Shown piece by piece: positions 10,708 through 21,863 of a stretch of 64,000 bases of DNA. The stretch lies in contig JARUPZ010000025.1 in assembly GCA_031213475.1 (NCBI GenBank), forward strand, positions 4,723,676 to 4,787,675, in the 5' to 3' direction. How positions within the stretch are numbered: the stretch's first letter is position 1; each line of letters starts with the position of its first letter. The stretch comes from Nereocystis luetkeana (Eukaryota > Sar > Phaeophyceae > Laminariales > Laminariaceae). The notes beneath the pieces are model-generated. The model was not told where the DNA came from, did no database searches, and saw only the letters and a program-made list of their open reading frames with translations. The translations under genes and the position numbers were made by a program.

Positions 10708-11211
10708 GTGCGTCGTTGCTGTTAATAAGGTCTCCGGCCTGTGTACACGAGCCGGCGGCGGTCCACCGCACATCGTGCCAGATAACAAACACACACACAC
10801 CCTCCCTCTCTAAAATTTGAATTTTCAAAGCCGATTCCATCCAAAACATGGCGGGCTCTCTCTCACACACACACACACACAAAACGAAGATTTGTGGCTT
10901 TGGGAAGGAGAGATGTCTCGTCCAGATCGATCGTTCCATGTTTATACACACGTCGCCGAGCGTTGGCGCTCTCGCTCCCCGTGGTCGATGCAATCAGCTT
11001 TGGTCGCTATGTAAATAAACACTGCGATAACAACAATATGGCACTACTACTGTTGTTTTAGATCGACATATTAATAGTTGTGATTCTTCGACGGAGGCTT
11101 CCCAACCGAAGATCTGCACGCAAACGTCGTTGGAATGAGAATGTTTCGCGAAAAAATTGGATCGGGCGTTTTTTTCGTATTGTACGAATACTTCCCTTTA
11201 TTTTTCTATTG

Positions 11212-11316
11212 TTACGGGGGACCATAGATAATAGGACCGAATATTGTTGGTAAAAATGGTTAAATATATAGGTTTTTATGTACACCATAGGTCCTATTAA
11301 CTAGGGTCCCCCGTAA
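11212..11316. mobile_element. Family A MITE
   Basis: A near-consensus 105 bp copy with TTACGGGGGACCATAGATAA at the left and CTAGGGTCCCCCGTAA at the right. The centre has TTGTTGGTAAAAATGGTT and ATAGGTTTTTATGTACACC. The right flank starts TAATAG. Confidence 0.9.
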
Positions 11317-11459
11317 TAATAGCAAATCGCAACCGATGAAAAAATAATTACCTGCTCTCGGGGAAAAAGTGTAAGCAAAAAAAATGACGTTTTTTTTTAA
11401 CCTCGAATGAGAATTCTTGGGTTAGGTACGCAACCCTTTCTCCCTCGCGGTGGGGTTGG

Positions 11460-11555
11460 TTAACCCCTTTTAGGACGGCAGTCCCGTTTTTGGAACATAC
11501 TACTTGGAATTAGAGTGGTTTGGCCCCGAGACGGAACTGCAGCTCTAAAAGGTCT
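11460..11555. mobile_element. Family B palindromic element
   Basis: Starts TTAACCCCTTTTAGGACGG and GCAGTCCCGTTTTTGG, with centre TACTTGGAATTAGAGTGG. The right arm is more diverged (CGAGACGGAACTGCAGCTC). It has the same structure as the copy at 8602. Confidence 0.75.
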
Positions 11556-13261
11556 GAAGAGACCCCGTGATGCATCTGTTTTTTAGTCAACCAATCAGGT
11601 CCTCGTGTCGTATCGGTTTTGGTTTCGTTCACTTTTTTTATTTTATAAACTGATCAAATACGTCAGCTGTGAGTTCGACTGACTAAATAGTTCATACCCA
11701 GCTCAGCAAGCTGCGTAATACGTCTCGTCCATACATATCCCATTTGTTTTACTGAATTTTACATTCTTTTGTATATAGGATGGGCCGTTCGAGCGTTTTC
11801 TACAACACTTTTTTATTTGCGACCCCAACCAAATTGAATTATACTGCCACTGCTGTAGCACCTTTTCCTTTTTTTCCGGAGCGTTTTACAGATTGACGCC
11901 AGGAGCGGACGTTATACATGCTGCGCGCACTTTCGAGGCCATCATGCCATATGGGGTTGTTCATTCTACTAACAGTTGCCCTTGCGTTTCCTCCTCCGGC
12001 CCGTTCCGTTTCGGACGAGGTGTGGGGCTCTTCAAGCGAAGAGCCTCGTAAACGCATACCAGGTACTTCCTCTGTCTCATGAGTGAGGGCGACTAAATGC
12101 AGTACATTGTCTGGGTGCGACCGTGTTGGTGATGGTATATAACATAGTCGGGTTCGTTAGAAATATCAAACAAATAGGAAGCTATAGATGAAAAAAAAAA
12201 GAAGAAAAAACGAAGATCTAATTATGAACCTAAAATTGGTCAATATGCCCTATTTTGGGCCTGTTTTGGGAATATTTTTGACGGGTGTGGCAAAGCCTCT
12301 TCCAAGGTTTACATCCAAACACTCCGTAAGATAGGCGATAACGACTTTAGTGTGGAACATACCGGGGTGAGGAAGCGGCAGCGGGAGGGTACGTTGGAAA
12401 GGGTAGTGAAATACGATAAGGAGGCCTTAGAGAAGGCTTATGCGTGGCTGGCTGGCATCGAGTACCAGCGGTGGCGAGGACGATTAGTTTTCATTTTTAT
12501 TTTTGTTTTTATTTTTCATTATATTTTTTTTGTCACTTTTTTTTCCCCGTGGGAAACGCGTGAAATACGACCGTTGAAATACGACCGTTTTCGGGCCGAC
12601 TGTTTTTTTTTTCGGCCGTTCGGCCGCATGGTTCAAGCACCAGCTGAAAAAAAAACATACCAGGTATATTTTTTTAGTTTTTCTAAAAATACACCGAAGT
12701 TTTCAACAAAAAAATCGGGAAACAGATCGGACACGGGTTAAGGGCCCGTACAAATTTAGTTGCCCTGACCTTATGAGACAGAGGAAGTATGCCACCACTG
12801 CTGTGACTATATATATATTTATGTCTCATGTATAACTTTTTTTTTTCAAATGTTAATATTCAATTCAAAACGTTCCCTAATATCTATGAGAAGAGAGTGG
12901 TACAGCGGTATCGACTCTCCGCTCGCATATAAAAATAAAAATACCATGTTGACCGGGAATGTAATCCACGTTTGGATTCTGACGTTGAAGTAAACGGAGC
13001 TCATAATGCCGTTCAGGGTGTGTGTGTGTTTTTTTTTCTTTCCTCCGAAATTTATGTAGCCTATCCAAACATACAAACGTTCACCCCCTTTTTTTTTTTT
13101 GCTTGAGATGATTTCTTTACACGCAGTTGAGTGAGTTGATATTCGTTGGCTTTACTTGGGCACCCAGCTGCAGGTAGTACATACGAACTATGTCCAAACA
13201 TTCATAGGACAGGTTGCATTAAATCTAAAGCATTTTTTCTGTTTCGGGATGTCTACTAATA
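11556..13261. other. Intron or intergenic span, no supported gene
   Basis: A codon-like open stretch at 12331-12490 (VRKRQREGTLERVVKYDKEA, then ALEKAYAWLAG) lacks a good polypyrimidine tract and donor and runs into a T-rich tract. It may be a decayed or missed exon. The rest is AT-rich with poly-T runs and TACCAGGTA at 12057 and 12658. Confidence 0.3.
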
Positions 13262-13370
13262 TTACGGGGGGCCGTATTAAACAGGACCTACGGTACACAC
13301 AAAAACCTATACGTTTCTCTATTTTTACCATCGATATTTGGTCCTATTTACTATGTATGGCCCCCCGTAA
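13262..13370. mobile_element. Family A MITE with TA flanks
   Basis: A 109 bp copy with ends TTACGGGGGGCC... and ...GGCCCCCCGTAA, flanked by TA on both sides, as expected of a TA target-site duplication. Confidence 0.85.
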
Positions 13371-13529
13371 TAGTGGGGTGGGCCAGAAAGCCGATAAAAC
13401 TGACGTAAAGTGAGTGTGATATGTGCATACCAAGGCATACAAATTGACGCGCAGGCCCTGGTATCTTGTCTATGTGTTGTCAAGTTGGTTTGTTTGCTCG
13501 TTTGTTTGTTCGTTTGTTCGTAAAATAGG

Positions 13530-13626
13530 ACGGGGGACCATAGTCAACAGTGCCAAACATCCTGAGTAAAAAAGGAAAATATATATGTCTTCGTGTGTAT
13601 CGTAGATCCTATTTACTACGGTCCCA
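13530..13626. mobile_element. Family A MITE, degenerate copy
   Basis: Starts GACGGGGGACCATAGTCAAC and ends TCCTATTTACTACGGTCCC. The outermost bases of both arms have mutated. The centre keeps AGTAAAAAAGG and TCTTCGTGTGTATCG. Confidence 0.7.
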
Positions 13627-13969
13627 ATGGTCAGCTCGAAGCATATGTTCATCTGCACGAGACGCGTAGAAAACACAGCTATTAATAGCTGTCAGGCCAA
13701 CCACACTGCTGTCTGCGACACGTGCGTCGTGTGTCAAGTAAAAGCCTCCCTCTACCTGCAATGAAGGCAAGGGTTGCTCCATTAAATTTTGTCCGTGGCA
13801 GCGCGAGCCGCTACTGCCGCATACGGACGATTTTTTTTTTTCTTTGTCGCCGTTTTTCGTTCCCTGAAATTTTGCTTACGACATACCCAGAAGTCCAAAT
13901 TCGTGTGTGTAGGTCCGGCTGTCTGGCCATTCGAACATGAAACGTATATAGTACATGTCGCCAAGTTCC

Positions 13970-14061
13970 TTCCTTTTAGGACCGCAGTCCCGTTTTGGGG
14001 ACAAACCAGTCAGATTCTAAGTTATTTGTCCCCAAAATGGGACTGCGGTCCTCGAAGGGTT
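13970..14061. mobile_element. Family B palindromic element
   Basis: CCTTTTAGGACCGCAGTCCC is followed by GTTTTGGGGACAAACCAGTC, a short centre, and the complement arm ending in GGACTGCGGTCCTCGAAGG. The terminal TTAACCC is reduced in this copy. Confidence 0.8.
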
Positions 14062-14473
14062 GTGTACTTTTTTTTACCGTAGTTGTTTGAGGAAATTATC
14101 CCGCGATGTCGGTGTTTAGTTCTGGAGAAGTCAAAGCGTTTTATTATTAGGGTTACATTTATTGCCGTCGGTTTTCGAGTTTCATAGAAGAGCGGTTGCG
14201 ACAAACAGTTTTTTCAATATTAATGATGAAAAAAAAAAAATCCAAAAGAAACACTGAAAGAGCGAAAGAAAGAGTTGATGAATTGAAATATGCCAGGTAT
14301 ACATTAAATGAAGCAGTGAACGAAGGTTGTACTGCATTTGGTATAATTTGTCGAAGGTACCTGGTGTATGTAGGATTTCGACGAACGTTTAGGGGCAGGT
14401 TTTTGTGCTTGTCGGTATCGTTTGACTCAAATGAAAAGCCACCGAGCATCTGCCATGTCTGGCACGCATCACG

Positions 14474-14520
14474 CACCACCACCACCACCACCACCACCAC
14501 CACCACCACCACCATCATCA
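14474..14520. repeat. (CCA)n microsatellite
   Basis: About 14 CCA units are followed by CAT units. It gives poly-Pro, poly-Thr and poly-Val open frames that are not taken as genes. Confidence 0.95.
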
Positions 14521-14616
14521 TCACCCGCTGCTCGCTGTGTCATATCGACAGACTTTCTGAATTTTTTACGGGTATATGCCACTCTTTCTTTTTCTCCTTG
14601 TTGGCACGTCGAGCAG

Positions 14617-14802
14617 GAGCCGACCGCCCGCGGTGGAAGGTCCTCCTACCAGACCAGTGAGCGGAAAAGGGGTGCGTCCTCCAGGCTGGTAGGGAACAGG
14701 GAGGGGACGAAGGCCGGGGCGAACCGGAAGAAGAAAGCCTCCGCAGAGATTTTCGAGAAGTACGGCTGGAACAAGATGGAGTCGCACTTCCCCATATTGT
14801 AG
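14617..14802 (+). CDS. Candidate terminal exon (PPR gene or separate gene)
   Basis: Follows a strong pyrimidine tract (CTCTTTCTTTTTCTCCTTG) and an acceptor GAGCAG, and runs 61 codons to TAG. The peptide is basic: first Ser/Arg/Lys-rich, with KAGANRKKKAS, then an ordered-looking end, AEIFEKYGWNKMESHFPIL. Codon bias and GC content match the PPR exons and differ from the flanks. It is on the same strand and may be the C-terminal exon of that gene, but the linking exons between 10.7 and 14.6 kb were not found. Confidence 0.38.
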   Translation, partial: EPTARGGRSSYQTSERKRGASSRLVGNREGTKAGANRKKKASAEIFEKYGWNKMESHFPIL

Positions 14803-14989
14803 AAGGACTATGCTGTAGAGAGGAAAACGATGCAGTTTCATGCTTGCTATGGCGGGGGAGGCGTTATGACGGGGTAGCGGTGAGGGCGAGGGTAGCAGGG
14901 GAGAGGTTGTACTGACCTCATGCCATTATAGTGCGGTAGGGGAGAGAGTCATGAGGCGGTATAGCAGAGGTGCCATACCTCTATAGTGC

Positions 14990-15215
14990 GGTAGGGGGGG
15001 GGGGGGGGGTACTCATGTTATGCATGGCCGTAGTCGTATAAGCATACATTGACCCTCGCGTCCCTACAAATGCCGGGGCGGAGCACGTCGCGGTTTCCGC
15101 CGACCAGGCAGACATTGCTTGGTGGACCAACAAAGCGCGAAGCGAAACGTGAGGGGTTTGGCGAGTCGTATGAAGGGGGACCTGCATGGATCCTACTAAG
15201 AACCGCTTGGGAGAC
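14990..15215 (-). repeat. Family C repeat, full reverse copy
   Basis: On the + strand a poly-G tract comes first, then CATGGCCGTAGTCGTATAAG, GACCCTCGCGTCCCTACAAA, GACCAGGCAGACATTGC, AGCGCGAAGCGAAACGTGAG and CCTACTAAGAACCGCTTG. This is the last family C copy in the window; none is seen to its right. Confidence 0.8.
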
Positions 15216-17930
15216 GGACTTGTTGCCGCGGGTGGGGGGGGGAGGGGTTATGTGTCATGGGTTATGGGAAGGGGTGGGGGCGGATTATATGCGAAGGGGA
15301 AACGTAGAAGGTAGGAAAGGCGGAGGGGTGGGCGGGGGGGTCGCCCAATCCCGTACTTCCAGGCGGAGCGATATCCTCGAGCGTTATTATTTTTTTTAAT
15401 CTATTATCAAGTGTGTTGTTGGTGTTGGTGTTTTTAGCAGTGCAGAGAGTCGAGGCGCCAGCTGTGCCGCTGGCTTGCACATAGTTTATTTTTTTGTTTC
15501 AATCACAGTCGCGAGCGCGCGTTGCGCCGGTTTCGATGCTTGCGACGCCCCGCGACGTCGTTCTTCTTGATGACCGCGCGCGGAGGTTGGGTAGATGTTG
15601 AGTTACTTTTTCACACTTCAGAGAGAGCGCGTTCTACTGTAGACCATCTAGATCATGACCTGGTTTTGTGGCAGGATCTGTACAAGCACAGATCCCAGGC
15701 AGGAAACACGTCCTGGGTACTGTAAGTTCTACGATGGCTCCCACCCAATATCTTGAGGCAGATGGCACAGGCCAGGAACCTACCTGTCCGCCTTGAACTT
15801 ACTACCAGGTCATGTAGAGTGGAGATCGGAAGATCTGTCCAACGTAAGCGTGTGTGGAACCGTTTTTTATCCCGTCGAAAATTGACACTATTATGATTTT
15901 ACGACCAGTGAGCGTCTCGAGAGGTAAAAGTTGTGGGATGGTTACGTACAGTAGCTCCCACACGGGTGTTTTGTGTTCCTATTTAGATCGGTGGAGATTT
16001 GGACAGTCGGTCGCGTTACACTACAAGAAGAAAAAAAAAGAAGGTTTCCACCACCCAAACTTGGTGGCAGTTCTTGAGGGGTTAACAGGGTATTGGGTTT
16101 TGAGTGGGGGGTTGGCAGGCCCGAGCGGGGCTGACCCACGCAATAAAAACGCACCGGGAGGTTCAGCCGAGGCCGCCGTACTGCGTACCAGGTAAGTAAT
16201 ACTTGGGGCAGCTCACGGGTCGGGTCAAACTGCGTGGGTCGGGTCGGGTCGGGTCGGGTCGGGTCGGGTCGGGTCGGGTCGGGTCGGGTCGGGTCGGGTC
16301 GGGTCGGGTACCGGTGATACGTGCGACGATAGAGGTACGTGGCATTTTTTTTTGCTCAGCAAGGCGAAGATTTTTGACTGAATATTAATATGCTCTTTGA
16401 ATGAGGGAGTGCCCGATGTCACTGGGATATCGTTTTTGCGTTCGACATATTTTCGATTGTAAACTTGGACCAAGGGCTTGCTTCAGCGGGTTCAGCCTGC
16501 GGGTGCGCGTTTTCTTGAAAGCCAGTTTTGGGTGACGTGAAGAGCTCGTCAAAGTGAACAGCCCCAAGGGAGTTTTGCAGATGCACTCGTGTACCCAGTA
16601 GCATGCGTCCGGTGACCGGAGTCGATCCGTGACAATTAAAAAAAGGTCCTCGGGTCGGGTTATCTCACAGATCGGGCTGGGTCGGGTCGGCTCAGGATTT
16701 GTTTTGGAAATCTCACACGGATGTGGAGCTGTGTCGGGTCGGGTCAGGATTTATTATCTTGGAAACCCCGCAGATCAGGTTGGATCGGGTCGGGTCCAGA
16801 TTCATTTTTCAAAATATCTCGTGATGACCCCTGAAGAGCCCTGGCGTTCCGAGGTGTGCCGTTGTGGACCTTAAGAGTGGTACGAAAGCGCCATCAGTTC
16901 TCAGTTTGTAAAACTGAGTATTCATTTGGAATTTTGCCGATCTGTCTGTCTGTCTGTCTGTCCGCAGCTTATATTTTCGAACGTATATTATTAGTTCGTT
17001 CCAATGATCGATATATTCGCTCGTTGCAGATGATATTTATAACACAGGCCTTTTTCTCAGTCTGGAAGCTGAGTCTCTGTTTTCTTAATCGCAAATCTTT
17101 CTGTCTGCCTGTCCGTCTGTCTGCCTGTCTGTCTGTCCATCTGTATTCGTACGACGCATTCGACTCGTACGGACCTTATCTACTTGAACTTTTCATACCA
17201 CCAGGCAATAATTAGCCATGGAGTGCGTCCACCGCACCGAACCGTACCATCATACCTTACCACCAAAATACCATATCACATACCCCGATTTTTCCATATA
17301 GTATATCAAACCGTACCATCATACCGTGCCGTACCACGTACCACACCAATCCCACCTGAGGGGCTCAAACGTACAAGGACTGGACGAGTATAGATAACAT
17401 CATACTGCTGTACAAATTCCCCAGGTTTACCTGGGGTTTCTTGGACCAAGATTAATAACTTGTTAGAACGGACAAAAGTACTAAAAGCGGTACACCACAG
17501 GATTTTTTGCCTGTTTAAGGCGGAAAAAATTCAAACCAGGAAATCAGGTTACACCAATCCCAAGTTAGATGATGTTTTCTGTCAACGTATACCGTTTTAT
17601 AGCAAACAATCGATGTCCGTCCGTCCAAGTCGCAAAAATGACAAAAAACCGGCACACCGTTTTATTTTTCGCCAGTCTACGGTACAAAAAATAATCCGAG
17701 GTATTCAGGGCAACCCAAACCCAAGTTAGATGACGTTTTCTGTCCAGGTATACCGTTTTCTGGTGAAACAAATGTTGGATGTAGCTGATAGTTACGAACA
17801 AGAACCGCGTTCATGGATACAAGCGCCTTGGTGTACTCGGTATTCATATGAACATACCAGGTACGAGTCTGGCGCAACTTGTTATGTTCCTGAAGAAATC
17901 TTCTTTCGTTTTGTGTGCGTGCGTGTCCTC
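15216..17930. other. Repeat-rich span without a gene
   Basis: Contents: a GATCTG/CAGATC-rich stretch (15640-15850), the GGGTC arrays listed separately, TCTG/CTGT runs at 16942-16965 and 17098-17140, a TACCATA/ACCGTACCA-rich stretch (17235-17345), and a direct repeat of about 65 bp (17549-17612 and 17714-17777, sharing CCCAAGTTAGATGA and GTATACCGTTTT). No exon can be supported. Confidence 0.4.
16236..16309. repeat. (GGGTC)n pentanucleotide array
   Basis: Fifteen or so perfect GGGTC units. A related degenerate array at 16640-16810 has three longer units of about 60 bp, each holding GGGTCGGGTC plus CAGGATTTRTTT and a GGAAA block, so the simple repeat and the longer unit probably share an origin. 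Confidence 0.95.
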
Positions 17931-18200
17931 AGAGCACGGCGCCGCGGGCGAGCCCGGCGCCGCCACGGGTGTCAGCGGCTGTTGGCGGGTAAAAGGGGGG
18001 TTGCAAGGAGCACGGTCCGTGGGGAGGCGTCGTGTGTGCCTCGAGACACAAGGGGAGCACGAATGGTCTCTGCCTGACCTCCTTGTGAGGCTCCGCTTAT
18101 ACCATGTACGAGTCCATAAGGGTCGTTTCGATATGCAAAAAAAAATCAAGCGGTGCTTGTTTTTGCGGCCAAAATAAAGTTCAAAGAGCGAGCGTCGCAG

Positions 18201-19170
18201 TCTGAGCACCAACTTTGTCGAGCTGGCGAACGAGGGCCACGGTGAGCACCGGGCTTCACGCGAGGCGGGCGACGGGGCTCACTATGGCAGAGAGGGAGGA
18301 GATCTTTACCCGGACCGAATCGGTGGTGGGGTGGTCGCGAGACGGGCGTGCGGCGTACGAGGCTGAGAGGAGAGAGAAGCCCTGTTGTTCAATTTTCTTC
18401 GTTTTTGACCGGTGCAAGGTGTTCCATCAGGCAGGAAATTATTACATGATGAGAGGGGACGGAGATGGTTTTTCTTTCCACGCTTTGCCGTACGTGTTCA
18501 TACAAACAGTCAAGCGTAGCTTATATTTCTGAAGAAATACCTCACGAATTAAAAAAACACCAAAAAAGGACGAAACGGAGGAAACACGTTCAGAGGCCCA
18601 TCGAGTTGTTTACTTTGCAGCTTATGGACAAAGCGTGGGCACACGTACGTATGTGCCGTCCCTTCTCCGCATTATTTTCATCGCCCAGACGTTTCAGCAT
18701 TTCCGACTGCTCGTCGATTTTCATCGAGTTTTTTTCTACTTCAGAAGGTTCTTCTGTGGAGACCATTTTGCAAAACTCAACGTGGTATGTATACTCGTTG
18801 GTGCAAGGTGCACGTAAGGAGACGGAAACGTCGAGAAAAACATTCCCCGCACTGAGAGCACTCGACCACGCGCGTCCGCATAACACGTGTCTTTGCTATC
18901 GCTCGTCCTACAGGAGCCGTCCCAAACCGGTACCCTGGGCTCCCATTCATTGCCAAGACGGCTCCCGTCTTGGCGTGTGGCCATCCTTTAGGCGTCGTTG
19001 ACGGGAGTACTTTCACTGTGAAAGAGAGGCTTGCAGGCCTCCAACCATCACAGACACCACCGCCCTGTCCGAGGGTTTCAACGCAGGCGTTTACCGCCTT
19101 CGACGTGTGCCTCAGTCTGGCAGTGAGGACAGCAGCACAGACAGCAGGGCTAGCCATGGAGCCAGCTTGA
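18201..19170 (+). CDS. Weak two-exon gene candidate, C-terminal part
   Basis: Exon 18201-18241 (acceptor GCGTCGCAG, donor GTGAGC) reads LSTNFVELANEGH. It ends one base into a codon, which matches the two-base lead of a second stretch, 18914-19170 (acceptor CGTCCTACAG), that runs 85 codons to TGA. The second part starts AVPNRYPGLPFIAKTAPV and then CGHPLGVVDGSTFTVKER. A GC-rich piece just upstream (17935-18000, ending before GTAAAA) may be a further exon. The family is not recognised. Support is GC-rich codons, splice words and phase only, so it may be false. Confidence 0.25.
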
Positions 19171-20751
19171 TTTCCAACCCTCGCAATATTATAGGTATTT
19201 GTTTACGCAAGAGGCACGGGGCAGTGTGCAGCAGTTCGAGCCACATGCGCTTCGTTGGGGAAACGAATAAATCAAATCCGAAGAGTCGGAACCTTCAGGG
19301 CGACAGAGCAGGGGCGAGCGCGCTACAGGCAATAATAGCTTGAGCCTCAGCTCTCTGACCGCAGAGCGCGCCGGGGTAGGAGCCATCTATCTCGTGAGCG
19401 CTTTCCACACCCACTACTTGGGCTATAGTTTGGTTGGCCGTTGAAATACTGCCGGTCTGCGCGGTGTGCTGTGATATATTAGTTTTTTGCAGGGTTGTCT
19501 TCGTGTTTGCCTGTTGATGGCTCGCTGTGTACTCGACGCTCGGAATACACTGAGAAGCGTTTCATTTGTACTCCGTAGAGGCACGCCGGTCAGGCACACG
19601 AGCGGGAGACCTCTCATCGCCGCCAATGTCGCTGGCGTTTTCGTACACGTAGGGGGCGAATTGCTTCGGGTTCGTGCTACACCAAGCGGCTAGCTGTAGC
19701 GGGGCTGGGAGTTGCGATGATGACGTGATGTGCGCTGTGTGCTGCTGCTGCTGTGTGCGTGTTCGCGCTGCCTCGTTCGTTTGCTCACGATCTGAATCCC
19801 TGTTGGTTTGCTGGAAATTTCTCGGAAACGTGCAGCAAATAGGATGGCGTTACATATATATATTATGTATGATGCATTTTTTTACTGAACGTCGTAGTCA
19901 TACTTCGGTACTACTATGCTATCCCTTTTAGGGCCGCAGTCCCATTTTGGGAACAAACTGCTTGGAATTTGACTGGTTTGCCCCAACAACGGGACTGTGG
20001 TTCTAATTTCAAGCCAGATTCATCTGGCCTTTTGCATTACTGCTTGCACGTATTTTTGTTCGGTACCAGGTAGGTACTGGTACCAGGTACCGGTACGTCA
20101 ACACCTACACGTGGCAACGTTGTATCTCTGTGGCGTAGCTTTGTGACCACAGAACTTGTATCTCTTCTAGGATGGAAGAATCGGCACGGACACTGGTTGT
20201 GCTGGATGTCGACGGGTAGAAAGAACGGTTTAATGTGAAGAACACACACACACACACACACAACAACAGTAGTAGTACTACAGTAGAAAATATTAATACC
20301 TGGTAGTCGGTATAGTGTACCAGTACTACTGCTGTCTACATACGAGGTTCGACGAAATTTCGATCTCACAGTATAAGTATTAATAGTTGATTGTTTTGAA
20401 TTTTCGCATATATATTATATGGTATTATATATTATATATATATGTTTCTGATTATCATTTTTATTCGTTGTTTCATGGAATAAGTCCTCTCTCCCACTTA
20501 ACTACCTGGTACATTATTAGCAGCCCCCCAACCAAGAGTGCACGACTATATAGTATGCTATGCTATGCTATGCTATGGATAGTAGAGTCCACAACCCACT
20601 ACTACTTATATATTCGAGCCCCAGAGGGTGTACTAAAAACTCGGATAAAAAATAGCAGTAGTAGTATATTTTGTTTTGAAGTAAATTTTTGACGAAAAAA
20701 GCCTCAACCCACTATTATTATAATTATAGTATCAACCCACTATTATTATAA
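19171..20751. other. No gene seen
   Basis: A pyrimidine- and CTG-rich stretch (19730-19770) gives way to AT-rich sequence with TA repeats (20400-20450), a short (AC)n at 20245-20262 and TATGC repeats at 20555-20575. TACCAGGTA or its complement occurs at 20064, 20081, 20297 and 20503. Confidence 0.45.
19923..20007. mobile_element. Family B palindromic element, diverged copy
   Basis: CCCTTTTAGGGCCGCAGTCC leads to TTTTGGGAACAAACTGCTTG and GAATTTGACTGG, then the shortened right arm AACGGGACTGTGGTTCTAA. Confidence 0.75.
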
Positions 20752-20761
20752 TACCAGGTAG

Positions 20762-20990
20762 AATATTGTTGAGAGCGCCTTGCAGCGTGGGTAGGCACAA
20801 TTCAATGCGAGTCGACGAGGGAAGAAAAGGCAGAAATCTTCTCGCGATAAAAATGAAGGCACGTACCGTAGCGGGAAGGGGGGAGAAGAGCCTGCTATGC
20901 GACCCCGGATCTGAGTTACGAGTTGGAAGGAGAGAGAGAAGAAGATAGGCGGAGATAATGAATGGGATGAGCAAAAAAAAACAAAAAAAA
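20762..20990 (+). mobile_element. SINE copy lacking its tRNA head
   Basis: Matches the body of the tRNA-headed SINE at 50047: TTGTTGAGAGCGCCTTGC, ATGCGAGTCGACGAGGGAAG, GATAAAAATGAAGGCACGTA, CCGTAGCGGGAAGGGGGGAG, GAGTTACGAGTTGGAAGG and an A-rich end after GATGAGC. TACCAGGTA at 20752 sits directly at its left boundary. Confidence 0.8.
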
Positions 20991-21184
20991 ACAACATGGT
21001 GACGAGTGCGGCTTCATTTTTTTTATTTCACCTTTGCGCCAACACTGATTTCTTTGCGTTGACAACATATATCATGTTGAACAGCAGGGCAATACCATCA
21101 TGGTTCTGTCCGTTTCTTGCCGGAAAATTTAATGCACATTATTACAGTTGTAGTAGTTCCAAGTCACTACCTAGTATTGATATG

Positions 21185-21821
21185 GTATGTATGTATGTAT
21201 GTATGTATGTATGTATGTATGTATGTATGTATGTATGTATGTATGTATGTATGTATGTATGTATGTATGTATGTATGTATGTATGTATGTATGTATGTAT
21301 GTATGTATGTATGTATGTATGTATGTATGTATGTATGTATGTATGTATGTATGTATGTATGTATGTATGTATGTATGTATGTATGTATGTATGTATGTAT
21401 GTATGTATGTATGTATGTATGTATGTATGTATGTATGTATGTATGTATGTATGTATGTATGTATGTATGTATGTATGTATGTATGTATGTATGTATGTAT
21501 GTATGTATGTATGTATGTATGTATGTATGTATGTATGTATGTATGTATGTATGTATGTATGTATGTATGTATGTATGTATGTATGTATGTATGTATGTAT
21601 GTATGTATGTATGTATGTATGTATGTATGTATGTATGTATGTATGTATGTATGTATGTATGTATGTATGTATGTATGTATGTATGTATGTATGTATGTAT
21701 GTATGTATGTATGTATGTATGTATGTATGTATGTATGTATGTATGTATGTATGTATGTATGTATGTATGTATGTATGTATGTATGTATGTATGTATGTAT
21801 GTATGTATGTATGTATGTATG
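21185..21821. repeat. (TATG)n array, about 637 bp, left of the LINE
   Basis: About 159 perfect tetranucleotide units with no visible interruption. The array ends exactly where the LINE begins (GCTCCCTCCC). It contains no stop codon in the + frames (Met-Tyr-Val-Cys repeats), so the LINE frame extends artificially through it. The + strand phase is the same as in the array at 26639. Confidence 0.98.
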
Positions 21822-21863
21822 CTCCCTCCCTTTCCGGTGGAGGTGGCGCCCTCGCCGGGAGCA

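Noticed and set aside
10630..10900. - strand frame at 10664-10993 as an alternative gene
   Set aside because: It is driven by (GT)n/(CA)n tracts and has no recognisable domain. The + strand exon candidate fits the gene better, though it is itself weak.
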